Positions 27,621 through 27,985 of a stretch of 27,985 bases of DNA are shown in pieces. The notes beneath the pieces are model-generated. The model saw only the letters and a list, made by a program, of their open reading frames with translations, was not told where the DNA came from and did no database searches. The DNA is taken from IMG/VR virus record IMGVR_UViG_3300025133_000488, positions 1-27,985 of that record; one strand, given 5' to 3'. Made by a program: the position numbers and the translations under genes. Numbering within the stretch: position 1 is the stretch's first letter; each line of letters starts with the position of its first letter. Origin of the DNA: a virus.

Positions 27621-27985
27621 TCAGAACTGAATTTGAAGTTGGGTGCGAAGGAGATACTCTCCACTAGCAGTGGTTGTATTCCAACCAGTATCACCCAAGT
27701 TCCAGCCTGCATCAATAGAATTGAGTGCATAACCAAGATCGGTTGTCCACTTGATATTCTTATTGACGTAGTAGTTCACACCGAAGGTAGCGACACTGAG
27801 GTCTTCAGTGCTACCATCAAGTGAACCACGTTCATACTGGACAAATGGTTCCCACTTATCCATTGTGTATGCAGCATTCCAAACCGTGCCCCAATTGTCA
27901 CCGACATCACCGCTTGTTGCAGTGTATGAACCAGTGAGTTTGAGTGCATTCCAATTGATGACAGCATCGGCAGTCCAAGTGTTGT
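27621..27985 (-). CDS. Outer-membrane porin, C-terminal part (5' end outside window)
   Basis: The visible 120 residues are a run of amphipathic beta strands with turns: DAVINWNALKLTGSYTA, WGTVWNAAYTMDKWEPFVQY, VATFGVNYYVNKNIKWTTDL, GYALNSI and a last strand LLRTQLQIQF ending in Phe, the signal read by the BAM complex. The style (large, OprP/OprO-like porin) indicates a trimeric porin for small anions, but the specific type cannot be given from the fragment. It ends with a strong terminator. A porin gene within a phage genome is unusual; it could remodel host nutrient uptake or replace a receptor. Confidence 0.8.
   Translation of the reverse strand, partial: NTWTADAVINWNALKLTGSYTATSGDVGDNWGTVWNAAYTMDKWEPFVQYERGSLDGSTEDLSVATFGVNYYVNKNIKWTTDLGYALNSIDAGWNLGDTGWNTTTASGEYLLRTQLQIQF

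Noticed and set aside
1-27985. Prophage integration genes or attachment sites
   Set aside because: No integrase, excisionase or repressor-like switch was found; tRNA genes are intact phage tRNAs, not att targets with flanking repeats.

Overview
The window reads as part of the genome of a T4-related, virulent myovirus infecting a Gram-negative, probably aquatic bacterium; this is inference from the gene set, as no terminase, portal, tail or polymerase gene is present to settle taxonomy. Support: densely packed genes with ATGA stop/start overlaps, four tRNA genes, consensus sigma70-type early promoters alongside T4-type late boxes (TATAAATA), several proteins beginning with a T4-like capsid-targeting leader (MKxYxxFIxE), and many small families that I associate with T4-like marine phages. 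The Gram-negative host follows from two phage-encoded lipoproteins with lipoboxes and from an outer-membrane beta-barrel ending in Phe. No integrase or CRISPR array was seen.

Layout. 1-3428 (minus): partial DUF4406 gene, D12-type adenine methylase, GIY-YIG-like putative nuclease, DUF3293-like protein with capsid-targeting leader, GMP reductase and a 46-residue membrane protein. 3445-6951 (minus): tRNA-Ile(UAU), small conserved genes, tRNA-Glu, a secreted lysozyme that overlaps its neighbour, tRNA-Asp and tRNA-Asn, with a clear promoter at 7112-7140. 7380-12033: a more GC-rich block with three small genes, a MoxR/CobS-like AAA+ ATPase (minus) and a divergent CobT-like VWA protein with an HExxH motif (plus). 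12034-12497: gene-free, full of hairpins, a 29-bp repeat, a G-quadruplex-type motif and two facing terminators. 12498-15771 (mostly minus): tandem paralogues, a membrane-anchored GAF-like protein, an HNH endonuclease, basic internal-protein candidates and an acidic repeat protein. 15834-26027 (mostly plus): FmdB-like zinc ribbon, histone-H1-like protein, a PD-(D/E)XK exonuclease behind a consensus promoter, a ligase-like nucleotidyltransferase, a NUMOD-like remnant, a 1109-residue nucleotidyltransferase/nuclease protein with repeated cleavage-like sites, and a string of overlapping small genes ending in a three-helix lipoprotein. 26024-27985 (minus): RuvC-like nuclease, a 35-residue membrane peptide, a trypsin-like lipoprotein protease and the end of a porin gene.

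How the genes fit together. The most striking theme is a possible set of capsid cargo proteins: up to six proteins carry N-terminal leaders ending in (L/I)xE, the T4 prohead-protease signature, and the 1109-residue protein contains four related internal sites (LFE, LME, IFE, LFE). Two of these candidates are nucleotidyltransferase-like enzymes, so the phage may package and inject enzymes acting on nucleotides or nucleic acids. A second theme is the AAA+/VWA pair, usually annotated as cobaltochelatase CobS/CobT but here more likely a MoxR-VWA remodelling or protease complex. A third is host-surface modification by an exported trypsin-like lipoprotein and a porin. Several early and late promoters lie so close to ATG codons that leaderless transcripts are predicted.
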